Shown: positions 46,823-54,999, counted from the stretch's first letter. The stretch: 64,000 nt of DNA from Bacillota bacterium (GCA_023424965.1 JAFADI010000095.1:1-64000); one strand, 5' to 3'. Numbers and translations are program-made. Notes: generated by a model not told the origin, from the letters alone.

Positions 46823-47307
46823 TGGAGAATGTTATAAAAGTTGGAATGGCAGACTTAATGGTGTCCAATCATCCGGGCATATTGACAACCCTTGGTCTGG
46901 GTTCCTGCGTAGGGATAGCCCTTTATGATTCCTTCACGAGAACCATAGGGCTTGCGCATATTATGCTGCCTTCAAGCTTGCAGGCCAGGAACAATTCAAA
47001 TGAAGCAAAATTTGCGGATACTGCCATTACAAAACTTGTGAACGATATGGTACGGGTCGGTGCACGGCGCAGCAATCTTGTGGCCAAGCTGGCGGGAGGC
47101 GCACAGATGTTTTCTTTCAACCAGACATCAGACATGATGAAAATAGGCTTCAGGAATGCCATATCCGCCCGTGAAAAGCTTGCGGAGTTGAATATTCCCG
47201 TAATCGCTGAAGACACGGGAGGAAACTACGGGCGGACCATCGAGCTTTATTCCCTTGACGGCAAACTTGTGATAAAAACCATCGGGCATGGAGTAAAACA
47301 GATATAA
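46822..47307 (+). CDS. cheD: Chemoreceptor glutamine deamidase CheD
   Basis: Deamidates receptor glutamines and regulates CheC. It has 161 residues, with catalytic Cys29 (LGLGSCVGIALYD) and His46 (GLAHIMLPS), and KLAGGAQMF and GGNYGRTI later. Translation is coupled to cheC through TAATGG. Confidence 0.95.
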   Translation: MENVIKVGMADLMVSNHPGILTTLGLGSCVGIALYDSFTRTIGLAHIMLPSSLQARNNSNEAKFADTAITKLVNDMVRVGARRSNLVAKLAGGAQMFSFNQTSDMMKIGFRNAISAREKLAELNIPVIAEDTGGNYGRTIELYSLDGKLVIKTIGHGVKQI

Positions 47308-47349
47308 TCTGAGAAGGATATAATTGATCAGCAGAGAAGGGGACTTCAA

Positions 47350-47742
47350 ATGGACTTTATCCATCGGCTGCCTTTTATCATCGGGGCATTTGTGACAATC
47401 ATCATCGGGCTTGTAAATATCCAGGCAGGTTCGGACCTGCAGGATACCTATAAAAAAATGGCGGTTGGCATCGTTGTGTTTTTTATGGTGGGACTGTTTG
47501 CAAGGCACTTTTTATTAAGCCTTATGGAAGAAGTGGAAGCAAAAAAGAAGGAATTGGAGGAACAGGGCGCACCGGAGGAAGGGACGCAGGTCTCCCAGCA
47601 GGACAAGGATAAAACAAAAGGCCAGCAAACGGAAAATGTAATCGATATCAGTACCGGTACGGTGAACTTTGAGGTAGGTGACGGCGAGGAATTCACGCCT
47701 TTGAAGGTGAGCGAGGTCATAAGCAGGAAGCTTGAAGAGTGA
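47350..47742 (+). CDS. Small membrane protein of the motility operon, unknown function
   Basis: A 130-residue protein with two hydrophobic segments (about 8 to 25 and 36 to 57), then a charged coiled coil (EEVEAKKKELEEQG) and a polar tail. I cannot assign a function. It lies between cheD and sigD in the same direction and so is probably co-transcribed. AGAAGGGG precedes the ATG. Confidence 0.75.
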   Translation: MDFIHRLPFIIGAFVTIIIGLVNIQAGSDLQDTYKKMAVGIVVFFMVGLFARHFLLSLMEEVEAKKKELEEQGAPEEGTQVSQQDKDKTKGQQTENVIDISTGTVNFEVGDGEEFTPLKVSEVISRKLEE

Positions 47743-47745
47743 TTA

Positions 47746-47805
47746 CACAGTTTACAAAAGTACTTTGACATGGGGCACGTCTTTGGAGTATTTTTGTAAA
47801 CTGTG
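47746..47805. other. 60-base hairpin before sigD
   Basis: Fourteen perfect base pairs (47746-47759 with 47792-47805). A second, imperfect inner stem ends in GACATG/CACGTC. It lies between the preceding stop and the sigD ribosome site (GGGGAGG), 25 bases before the ATG. It may be an attenuator, a processing site or a mobile palindrome. Confidence 0.65.
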
Positions 47806-47830
47806 ATAGTTGGGGAGGTTAAGCTGAAAT

Positions 47831-48598
47831 ATGTCTACGGCAAACAAACAGACCGACCTGTGGAAGCAGTACGGCGAGACAAAAGACCCTGCCATAAGAG
47901 AAAAACTTATATTGGAATATTCCCATCTGATAAAATACGTTGCAGGCAGGTTAAGCATATACTTCGGATCAAATGTGGAATATGACGATCTGGTAGGTTT
48001 CGGTGTTTTTGGACTCATTGACGCCATTGATAAATTCGATTTGAGCAAGGGAGTAAAATTTGAAACGTATGCATCCCTTAGAATCAGGGGTTCAGTCATA
48101 GACAGCATAAGAGAAATGGATTGGGTGCCAAGGTCTTTGCGGCAAAAGAACAAAGAGCTTGAGAAGCTGTACTGCGAGATGGAGAACGAACTGGGGCATG
48201 CCGCTTCAGATAAAGAGGTTGCCGATAAGCTGGGCATATCCCTGGATGAATTCTATAAACTTCTCAATGAGGTAAACGTGTCTTCCATGGTCTCCCTGGA
48301 GGAGTTTCTGGAACAGAACTATGAAATAGGCGTTGACATGTCCCGGGGAAGTAAGGAAGACAGGCCGGAAAATTATGTGGAGATCGCGGAAGTAAAAGAA
48401 ATTCTGGCGGATTCCATCGGTAAATTGCCAGAAAAAGAGAAAACAGTCGTATCTTTGTATTATTTTGAAGAATTGACATTGAAAGAAATAAGTGCAATAA
48501 TGAAAGTGTCGGAATCTAGAATATCCCAGCTTCACACCAAAGCAATCCTTAGACTCCGGGGTAAGCTGGCCCGGCATAAATCCCTGATGCAGAATTAG
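47831..48598 (+). CDS. sigD: Motility sigma factor (FliA/WhiG family)
   Basis: Directs RNA polymerase to late flagellar, chemotaxis and autolysin promoters. It has 255 residues. Region 2 reads YDDLVGFGVFGLIDAIDKFD, then KFETYASLRIRGSVIDSIREMDWVPRSLR, the FliA-specific segment (VPRSLR). Region 4 ends EISAIMKVSESRISQLHTKAILRLR. TTGGGGAGG precedes the ATG, behind a large hairpin. Confidence 0.96.
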   Translation: MSTANKQTDLWKQYGETKDPAIREKLILEYSHLIKYVAGRLSIYFGSNVEYDDLVGFGVFGLIDAIDKFDLSKGVKFETYASLRIRGSVIDSIREMDWVPRSLRQKNKELEKLYCEMENELGHAASDKEVADKLGISLDEFYKLLNEVNVSSMVSLEEFLEQNYEIGVDMSRGSKEDRPENYVEIAEVKEILADSIGKLPEKEKTVVSLYYFEELTLKEISAIMKVSESRISQLHTKAILRLRGKLARHKSLMQN

Positions 48599-48663
48599 AA
48601 AAATGTCGGTTTATTCTATTTTTTCTTTACTTTGTTTATGTATGAGTAAGTGGGGGTATTTGA

Positions 48664-50283
48664 GTGGTTGCTCGATTCGATCGGAATGTCAATGACGGTT
48701 TTTTTGAAATTAAATATCAACTGGATGGAATCTATTTGACGGTTTATCCCCCGGTGGGGAAAGGAGCCAGGGTAGAATCCAGGGATATCATAGAGAAGCT
48801 GAATCGGAAGCAGATCAGAGGTTTTTCCAAAGATGCTGTTGAACTGGCCGTTTTGAAGGCCGATAAAAGTGCCAATAAAATTGCCGATGCCCAGGAAGAG
48901 GTTAAGGTCAATGCTACCGCTTCCGTTTTAGTGGCACCGGATAAAATGAAGGCCTTTATAACCATCACGCCGCCGGAGGGCGGAAGGATGCTCAGCCTGG
49001 AGGAAATGGTGACGCTGATCGCAAGACAGGGTGTCATCTACGGCATCAATAAAACCACTCTTGAAACAATAACCCAGTATCCCGTATATAATGAGATGGT
49101 CTGCGTAGCAGAAGGATTAAGTCCTGTAAATGGAAAGAACGGCTATGCGGAGTTCCATTTTGATGTCAAAAAAGAAAGAAAGCCCACAATTCTTGAGGAT
49201 GGAAGAGTGGATTACAAGGAAATGAACCTCATTGAAAGCGTAAGGCAGGGGCAAAAGCTCTGTACCCTGGTTCCTCCCGAAAACGGAACTCCGGGTAAAA
49301 CGGTCCTGGGCTATGATGTACCGTCGATCAACGGAAAGGCGGCCGTCCTGCCGCGGGGCAGAAATGTGGAGCCCTCCGCGGACGGACAATCCCTTCTGGC
49401 CTCCATCGATGGGCAGGTCAGCTATATTGACGGGAAAGTAAATGTTTTTGCAAATTATGAAGTGCCTGCGGATGTGGATAACTCCACAGGCAATATAAAT
49501 TTTGTTGGAAATGTAATCATCCGTGGAAACGTACTTTCCGGATTTACCGTTGAAGCAGGCGGAAATGTGGAAGTTTGGGGTGTGGTGGAAGGCGCCGTCA
49601 TAAAGGCCAGCGGTGATATAATCCTGAGAAGGGGAATGCAGGGCCTGGGAAAAGGCATGCTCATCAGCGGCGGGGACATTATCGCCAGATACATAGAACA
49701 CAGCAATATTGAAGCGCAAAAGGACATCAAGTCGGAAGCCATTATGCACAGCAGTGTCAAATGCGGAAACAGGCTTGAATTGTCGGGGAAGAAGGGCCTT
49801 CTGGTGGGGGGCAGCTGCAAGGTAGGCAAGGAAATAATCGCAAAGGTCATCGGTTCCCACATGGCCACGGTGACGGATATCGAAGTGGGAGTGGATCCTA
49901 CTCTACGAGAGAGGTACAAGGCCCTCAGAGAAGAAATAAACAACGGCGAAAGTGATATAAAGAAGGCGGACCAGGCCATCGTGCTGTTGAAAAAGTTTGA
50001 AGCAGCGGGAATGCTGACGCCGGAGAAGCAGGAAATGATGGCGAAGAGTGTGCGGACGAAGGTCTTTTTGTCCAACCGGATGAATGAACTGAAAGAGGAG
50101 TTTTCCCAGATTGAAGCCAAGCTCCAGCAGGATGTATACGGCAAAGTCCGGGTCCATAACTACATCTATCCCGGTACGAAAGTTGCAATCGGCACCTGTA
50201 TGATGTACATAAAAGAACCGCTTCAGTACTGTACCTTGTACAGGGATGGAGCAGATGTCAGGGTCGGGGCCATAGACAGATAG
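48664..50283 (+). CDS. FapA/DUF342 family protein
   Basis: A 539-residue soluble protein of the DUF342 (FapA-like) family, widespread beside sigD in motile Firmicutes. An N-terminal alpha/beta part (VEVRDIIEKLNRKQI-like) is followed by a right-handed beta-helix region with repeated GNVxxxGxVxxG steps (VIIRGNVLSGFTVEAGGNVEVWG). A coiled coil lies at about 415 to 500. It is thought to act in polymer or surface regulation; the mechanism is unknown. GTG 48664 is the best start. Confidence 0.85.
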   Translation: MVARFDRNVNDGFFEIKYQLDGIYLTVYPPVGKGARVESRDIIEKLNRKQIRGFSKDAVELAVLKADKSANKIADAQEEVKVNATASVLVAPDKMKAFITITPPEGGRMLSLEEMVTLIARQGVIYGINKTTLETITQYPVYNEMVCVAEGLSPVNGKNGYAEFHFDVKKERKPTILEDGRVDYKEMNLIESVRQGQKLCTLVPPENGTPGKTVLGYDVPSINGKAAVLPRGRNVEPSADGQSLLASIDGQVSYIDGKVNVFANYEVPADVDNSTGNINFVGNVIIRGNVLSGFTVEAGGNVEVWGVVEGAVIKASGDIILRRGMQGLGKGMLISGGDIIARYIEHSNIEAQKDIKSEAIMHSSVKCGNRLELSGKKGLLVGGSCKVGKEIIAKVIGSHMATVTDIEVGVDPTLRERYKALREEINNGESDIKKADQAIVLLKKFEAAGMLTPEKQEMMAKSVRTKVFLSNRMNELKEEFSQIEAKLQQDVYGKVRVHNYIYPGTKVAIGTCMMYIKEPLQYCTLYRDGADVRVGAIDR

Positions 50284-50316
50284 GTGAAATCCATGTTTTA
50301 AAGTGAGGTGGTGTCC

Positions 50317-50637
50317 ATGTCCATAAAGCCTGTGGACTTTCAAGTGATGTTGCCTAAAACCTCCGAAGTATCCAAGCTGCATAATGACGAGCAGCAGCGA
50401 AATCAGGGTTTGCATCTCCAGCAGGCGGAGAAAAACCAGCACAGGGTTGAAAACAATTTGAGACAGGTGCATTCCCAGGAAAATGCCCAGGAGGCCAGGA
50501 TAAAGGAGAAGCAGGAAAAGGAACGGGGCAATAAGAAAGAGAAAGAGGAAGAAAAGAAGAGAAACAAGCAAAACTATACCAAAAACAAGAAATTGACTTC
50601 GGACAACCAAACAAGTACTATAGATATAAGGTTATAG
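50317..50637 (+). CDS. Charged helical protein of the motility operon, unknown function
   Basis: A 106-residue protein. Its first 20 residues (IKPVDFQVMLPKTSEVSK) are conserved-looking; the rest is a Lys/Glu/Gln-rich coiled coil. No enzyme motif. Similar small proteins follow the DUF342 gene in related clostridia to my knowledge. GTGAGGTGG precedes ATG 50317. Confidence 0.65.
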   Translation: MSIKPVDFQVMLPKTSEVSKLHNDEQQRNQGLHLQQAEKNQHRVENNLRQVHSQENAQEARIKEKQEKERGNKKEKEEEKKRNKQNYTKNKKLTSDNQTSTIDIRL

Positions 50638-50656
50638 TTCCATTACGATTCCTATT

Positions 50657-50689
50657 CCGGTAAAGGTTATAAGTTATTATGTTTACCGG
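50657..50689 (+). other. Short hairpin between accessory genes
   Basis: Eight perfect base pairs (CCGGTAAA with TTTACCGG) about 20 bases after the preceding stop, with no U tract. Confidence 0.4.
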
Positions 50690-50721
50690 CCACAAAAGAT
50701 AAAGAGAAATAGAGGTGCCTT

Positions 50722-51327
50722 ATGAACCAATTCTACGTCAGTATCATTTTTTTAGGGATTACCTTGATGATTATCGCCCTGGTATGGATCGCTTATGACT
50801 TCAAGCGTTCTAAAGACTACGAGAAGGGGATCGAGGAGAAAAAGAACGAACTTCTGGCCATCATGTCGGATTCGGAGCAAATGATCGAAGAGTTGAATAA
50901 ATTTTCAGATTATATTGTGACACAGATGGACATTAAAAATGAAGAGATGTGCAACAGCCTGAAAATGGTGGAAGAGAAAGCCAAACTTCTGAGCGTCAAA
51001 GCAACGGAGGCAGCCGATGTAAAAATCCTGCAGAGGGATAAGGTAGTGAATGGAACTTCTGTTGAAACGGCCTCCTTTGCAGAACCCAATTTATTTACTT
51101 ATAACAGTGACCTGGTGATTGACAGCATCCATATGGAAAGTGTGTCCTCCCCGGGTGTAAGGGCGGGGAAATCCTCCGGTGTGAGGGCTGACAAGGTCAT
51201 ACCGATCAACGGCAGGCACAAGGAAGTTATGAGGCTGTATGACAAGGGAATGAGCGATACTGAAATTGCCAGGACCCTTAATATGGGAAAAGGTGAAATA
51301 CAACTGATATTGGGAATGAACAGGTGA
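50722..51327 (+). CDS. DUF6115-like membrane protein with C-terminal helix-turn-helix
   Basis: A 201-residue protein with one N-terminal membrane segment (about 5 to 27), a coiled coil (about 33 to 105), a low-complexity linker, and a terminal helix-turn-helix (KEVMRLYDKGMSDTEIARTLNMGKGEIQLILGM). That layout is typical of the DUF6115 proteins at the end of clostridial motility operons. The HTH may serve protein contact rather than DNA binding. Confidence 0.75.
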   Translation: MNQFYVSIIFLGITLMIIALVWIAYDFKRSKDYEKGIEEKKNELLAIMSDSEQMIEELNKFSDYIVTQMDIKNEEMCNSLKMVEEKAKLLSVKATEAADVKILQRDKVVNGTSVETASFAEPNLFTYNSDLVIDSIHMESVSSPGVRAGKSSGVRADKVIPINGRHKEVMRLYDKGMSDTEIARTLNMGKGEIQLILGMNR

Positions 51328-51350
51328 TGATTGACAAAACAGATAAATGA

Positions 51351-51397
51351 AAAACAATCGATAGGGAACAGCGGAGCTGTTCCCTATCGATTGTTTT
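51351..51397. terminator. Perfect 22-bp inverted repeat
   Basis: Arms 51351-51372 and 51376-51397 are exact complements around GGA, ending in ATTGTTTT. It is a good terminator for the motility operon, ending only 12 bases before the next start codon. GGGAGGT follows directly. Confidence 0.75.
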
Positions 51398-51409
51398 GGG
51401 AGGTAAAGC

Positions 51410-51895
51410 ATGAAGATTTTTCATATAAAAAGTATAGTCCTGGGAGTGGGGATGGGAATTGTTCTTACATCGGTGGTGAGCATGATCTATCTGGCAGGGA
51501 TCAATCCCAATACAAAAATGACAAAAGAGGAAATCATCCGTGAGGCGGAGAAGCTGGGGATGGTTGAAAATACCGAACTGGTAAGCGAAGAACAACCTGC
51601 CGTGACCGGGGCCAAAAAGCTGACGGAAATCAATCCGGTGGAGAAGGAAAAAGCGGCTGCAGAGGCTACTCCCCCCATACCCGAAAGCATATCTTTCAGC
51701 GTGAATTCCGGGGATTCTTCGGAGGTTGTTGCCGGGAGGCTCCAGGAAAAAGGACTTATCAGCGATAAGAATCTATTTATAAAAGAGCTGAAGGGCATGG
51801 GACTGGAAACAAAAATCAATGTGGGGAATTTCAAAATAGAGCAGGGAGCAGAGATGAAGGACATCATACGGCTGCTGACAAAGCAAGGAACATAA
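51410..51895 (+). CDS. MltG/YceG-like protein lacking the catalytic domain
   Basis: A 161-residue membrane-anchored protein. It has a membrane segment (about 8 to 30), a short TKEEIIREAEKLGM helix and a C-terminal domain (about 98 to 158). That domain resembles the LysM-like N-terminal part of endolytic transglycosylase MltG (VVAGRLQEKGLISDKNLFIKEL, GNFKIEQGAEMKDIIRLLT). The lytic domain of MltG with its catalytic glutamate is absent. The gene ends inside a dispersed repeat that supplies the last codons and the stop. Confidence 0.7.
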   Translation: MKIFHIKSIVLGVGMGIVLTSVVSMIYLAGINPNTKMTKEEIIREAEKLGMVENTELVSEEQPAVTGAKKLTEINPVEKEKAAAEATPPIPESISFSVNSGDSSEVVAGRLQEKGLISDKNLFIKELKGMGLETKINVGNFKIEQGAEMKDIIRLLTKQGT

Positions 51896-51981
51896 AATAT
51901 TACTTCCGGTTTTGTGCGGACCCTGCGAGGTATCCGAGCCGGGTGTAGCACAATTATAGCGGAAGTTATATCTTATGTTCC
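51887..51981. repeat. Palindromic dispersed element, copy 2
   Basis: Same nested structure and orientation as the copy at 41781. The outer GGAACA/TGTTCC ends are perfect here. The first 27 bases of the core are identical to copy 1, the centre is divergent, and the right arm is conserved. Its left end overlaps the last codons and stop of the mltG-like gene. Confidence 0.75.
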
Positions 51982-52088
51982 CAAAGATGATAAATCCCAG
52001 GCACAAAAATTAATACATGAAACAATAACCCCCAAATGGCGGACTGCATATGATGTAGTATTCAGTTCACTATTATGGGGGTTTATGT

Positions 52089-52907
52089 ATGCCAAACTAC
52101 AAAGTAGGAGATGTCGTTACAAGAAAGTCTTACGGTGGAGATATTGCTTTTCAGATTGTAGATATCAAGGCAGGCGACGGGAATAAGCCCATTTATGTTT
52201 TGAGAGGGCTTATCTATAGAATACATGCAGATTCAAGCGAAGATGACCTTGTGAGGCAGGATGCAAAAAGGGTCAAGGAAGGAATGAACCGGTACCTGGC
52301 CGGAGCTTCCAAGCATGCCGTCAGGAACGGGCAGGCTTTGAGGCTGCCATTCCTGTTCAGGCTGCGGTCCAGGCCCGGTACGGTGCTTCACATTGACTCC
52401 AGTGAGGATTTTCTCCAAAAATGCATAGAGCATTACCGCAATGCCGGGATCAGGCCCATTGGGAAGCTGGCCGATGAAAGTGAACAGCCGGGTATCGTCC
52501 GGGGGCTTTTGGAAAGATACAACCCGGACATCGTGGTTTTAACGGGACATGACAGCATAAGAAAAAATACCGGAAACATCAATTCCCTGGATAATTATAG
52601 AAACTCCAAGTATTTCATCGAATCGGTGAAGGAAGCCAGGAGCTATGAAGCGGACCATGACAGGCTCTGTGTATTTGCAGGCGCGTGCCAATCCTATTTT
52701 GAGGGAATAATGTCGGCAGGGGCCAATTTCGCAAGCTCACCCGGAAGGGTTTTGATCAATGCCCTCGACCCCGCTTTGGTATCGGAAAAAATTGCTCTTA
52801 CCGACTCGAGAAAAATCGTAACGGCCAGAGAGGTTGCCGCAGTTACCATCACCGGGAGCCAGGGGATCGGGGGAAAGAATACGAGAGGTCATATGGTCAT
52901 CGGCTAG
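52089..52907 (+). CDS. yabG: Sporulation-specific protease YabG
   Basis: Cysteine protease (family U57/YabG) that trims spore coat proteins and, in Clostridioides, germination factors. It has 272 residues, with MPNYKVGDVVTRKSYGGDIAFQIVDI at the start (KVGDVVTRKSYGGDI) and HIDSSEDFLQKCIEHY, VLTGHDS and VFAGACQSYFEGIMSAGANFASSPGR (VFAGACQSYFE) later. A GGGGGT ribosome site lies 5 to 6 bases before the ATG and could pair with ACCCCC at 52028. Confidence 0.92.
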   Translation: MPNYKVGDVVTRKSYGGDIAFQIVDIKAGDGNKPIYVLRGLIYRIHADSSEDDLVRQDAKRVKEGMNRYLAGASKHAVRNGQALRLPFLFRLRSRPGTVLHIDSSEDFLQKCIEHYRNAGIRPIGKLADESEQPGIVRGLLERYNPDIVVLTGHDSIRKNTGNINSLDNYRNSKYFIESVKEARSYEADHDRLCVFAGACQSYFEGIMSAGANFASSPGRVLINALDPALVSEKIALTDSRKIVTAREVAAVTITGSQGIGGKNTRGHMVIG

Positions 52908-52917
52908 AAAACCAGGA

Positions 52918-52948
52918 AAAAAATGGTACCTCAGGGTATCATTTTTTT
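52918..52948 (+). terminator. Intrinsic terminator of yabG
   Basis: Thirteen pairs (one G-U) between 52918-52930 and 52935-52947 around TCAG, ending in seven T. Confidence 0.8.
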
Positions 52949-52959
52949 GTGCAAAAACA

Positions 52960-52987
52960 TTGCAAAATGATATCAAAATGATATAAT
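52960..52987 (+). promoter_or_regulatory. SigA promoter of the SPFH gene cluster
   Basis: TTGCAA, 16 bases, TATAAT, 44 bases before the SPFH start. The spacer repeats AATGATAT. Confidence 0.65.
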
Positions 52988-53030
52988 AATAGTATAAGCA
53001 GTCAGTACAATAAAACTGGAGGTCGAGTCT

Positions 53031-53900
53031 ATGAAAGAATTAGAAATAAGAACTCTGCGAGGGTTACCGATGCTTCTGGCAGTAATCACGATCATCATTG
53101 TTGCAACCGGTCTGGTGATCCTTGGAATTTCTTCGGGCACAGCGTTGCCGGTAATTTTAGGTGTTGTTCTGACCCTTCTCTGGATTGTCATGTGTCCGGG
53201 CTTTTTTACCCTTCAGCCCAACGAAGCTTCCGCATTAATACTTTTCGGAGCTTATAAGGGTACCGTAAAGAAATCCGGTTGGCATTGGGCCAATCCTTTC
53301 TATACCAAAAAGAGGGTTTCACTGCGTTCAAGGAACTTAAACGGAGAAAAATTGAAAGTAAATGATGAAATGGGCAATCCCATCGAGATTGCGGCAGTCA
53401 TTGTGTGGAGAGTGGACAATACGGTGGAAGCCCTGTTTGATGTGGAAAACTACAACGAGTATGTCAGAACCCAGAGCGAATCCGCTTTAAGGCATCTGGC
53501 GGGTTTATACCCTTATGACACCACGGACGACCACCACAGCATATCCTTGAGGGGGAGCACCAATGAGGTGTCCGAGGCCCTTAAAAATGAGCTCCAGGAA
53601 AGACTGGGGAAGGCAGGCGTTATTGTAGAAGAGGCCAGACTCAGCCACCTGGCATATTCTCCCGAAATAGCGGCGGCAATGCTTCAAAGGCAGCAGGCCT
53701 CGGCGATTATTGCAGCAAGGCAGAAGATCGTGGAGGGTGCCGTGGGAATGGTAGAAATGGCTTTGAACCGTCTGAGCGAAAAAGAAGTGGTGGAACTGGA
53801 CGAAGAACGCAAAGCGGCAATGGTAAGCAATTTGCTTGTAGTATTATGCGGTGAAAGAAATACGCAGCCGGTAATTAATACAGGAACCCTCCATAATTAG
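53031..53900 (+). CDS. SPFH/band 7 membrane scaffold protein
   Basis: A 289-residue protein with two N-terminal membrane segments (about 10 to 60) and a band 7 domain (about 60 to 225). It starts PNEASALILFGAYKGTVKKSGWHW and contains IEIAAVIVWRVDN and YVRTQSESALRHLAG, then a helical C-terminus. Such proteins form oligomeric membrane microdomains. Promoter, terminator and spacing make it the first gene of a unit with the ribbon-helix-helix gene 12 bases downstream. Confidence 0.9.
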   Translation: MKELEIRTLRGLPMLLAVITIIIVATGLVILGISSGTALPVILGVVLTLLWIVMCPGFFTLQPNEASALILFGAYKGTVKKSGWHWANPFYTKKRVSLRSRNLNGEKLKVNDEMGNPIEIAAVIVWRVDNTVEALFDVENYNEYVRTQSESALRHLAGLYPYDTTDDHHSISLRGSTNEVSEALKNELQERLGKAGVIVEEARLSHLAYSPEIAAAMLQRQQASAIIAARQKIVEGAVGMVEMALNRLSEKEVVELDEERKAAMVSNLLVVLCGERNTQPVINTGTLHN

Positions 53901-53912
53901 GGGGAGAGGTAT

Positions 53913-54104
53913 ATGGCGGAAAAAAAGACGGTTTTACTGCGGCTGAGCCCCAGGATGTGGGAAGAGATAAGCAAATGGGCAGATGAAGAATTTCGCTCTG
54001 TAAACGGACAGATTGAGTATCTTCTCCATGAGGCCATTGTCAGGAAAAAGAAGAAGAAAATCGATTTTGGGAACAGTAGTGATGATGAAAATGCGGATGC
54101 TTAA
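53913..54104 (+). CDS. Small ribbon-helix-helix (Arc-like) protein
   Basis: A 63-residue protein with an N-terminal strand KTVLLRLSPRMWEEI and two helices (about 12 to 45) of the Arc/MetJ fold, then a Lys-rich and acidic tail. It follows SPFH genes in many bacteria and may autoregulate the unit. No toxin partner is seen. AGGGGGAG precedes the ATG. Confidence 0.8.
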   Translation: MAEKKTVLLRLSPRMWEEISKWADEEFRSVNGQIEYLLHEAIVRKKKKKIDFGNSSDDENADA

Positions 54105-54169
54105 ATTTTTTTGCAGCGGTGTTGAGGGAAATTCAATGCCGCAAACGCATTTCCAAAGGGGAGAAGAGT

Positions 54170-54829
54170 ATGACGCTGGATATGGTTGAAAAGCTGGTGC
54201 TGCTTTCCATCAATAATGAAAACGGAAGGGTTTCCAGATACGGCAGGTATGTGCTGAAGTACGGAGTTGCCGGAGGGATTCTGCTTCATCTGTATGACCA
54301 GGGGGCAATTACCCCGGAGAAAAAAGGTTTTGTCGTTTCGGGAAAAAGGCCCGATGGAAGCAGAATCGCCCAGGCCGCCCTGGACAGCCTGTTAAAAGAA
54401 AAGAAGGAATACCCAGTCAAAAGGTGGATATTATTCCGGTCTTCTGCCACAAAAGCTATAAGAAAAGAAGCTTTTTACCGGCTTGAGGACAAGGGCATCG
54501 TCAGAGAGGATGAATACAGGTTCCTTGGACTTTTTCCCCTCAAATGCTATCCTGTCACCAACACGGTTGAAAAGGAAAAAATGGCAAACAAGCTCAGGGA
54601 AGTGCTGATGGAAGGAAGCCCGCCTGAAATTGAAGAGGTGTACATCCTGGGTCTGCTGGCTGCTTGCCGGGCCGAGTACCTGCTTGTTTCAAAGCAGGAG
54701 CGCAAAGCGGTGAAGGAAAAACTGAAGGGAATATTGAAAGGGAATTACCTGAGCAGCGGGAATGAATTTCTCCTGACGGTATTAAAAAGCGTAAGTACTG
54801 CTGTTGCTTATGAGAGAAGCCAGACTTGA
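54170..54829 (+). CDS. GPP34 (Golgi phosphoprotein 3-like) family protein
   Basis: A 219-residue, mostly helical protein of the GPP34 family. Eukaryotic members bind phosphatidylinositol 4-phosphate; bacterial roles are unknown. It opens TLDMVEKLVLLSINNENGR, continues AGGILLHLYDQGAI and VLKYGVAGG, and has the ILFRSSATKAIRKEAFYRLEDKGI block. ATG 54170 follows AAAGGGGAGAAG; an upstream start at 54119 is less likely. It may share membrane-related work with the SPFH gene (inference). Confidence 0.8.
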   Translation: MTLDMVEKLVLLSINNENGRVSRYGRYVLKYGVAGGILLHLYDQGAITPEKKGFVVSGKRPDGSRIAQAALDSLLKEKKEYPVKRWILFRSSATKAIRKEAFYRLEDKGIVREDEYRFLGLFPLKCYPVTNTVEKEKMANKLREVLMEGSPPEIEEVYILGLLAACRAEYLLVSKQERKAVKEKLKGILKGNYLSSGNEFLLTVLKSVSTAVAYERSQT

Positions 54830-54907
54830 AATTTGTATGTTAAAAAAAACTATTGATTTTTCTTTGACAGGTATGTTAATATATTAAAGCAGTTAACTCA
54901 ATCATTT

Positions 54908-54994
54908 GCCGATGTGATGGAATTGGCAGACGTAGTGGACTCAAAATCCACCGGTGGCGACACCGTGCCGGTTCGAGTCCGGCCATCGGCACCA
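54908..54994 (+). tRNA. tRNA-Leu (anticodon CAA)
   Basis: The acceptor stem GCCGATG/CATCGGC, discriminator A and encoded CCA are present. The anticodon stem GTGGA/TCCAC encloses CTCAAAA, giving anticodon CAA (reads UUG). A long class II variable arm (CGGTGGCGACACCG region) and TTCGAGTCC T-loop follow. The sequence from TTGACA near 54865 to the gene could be its promoter. Confidence 0.97.
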
Positions 54995-54999
54995 TCAGA

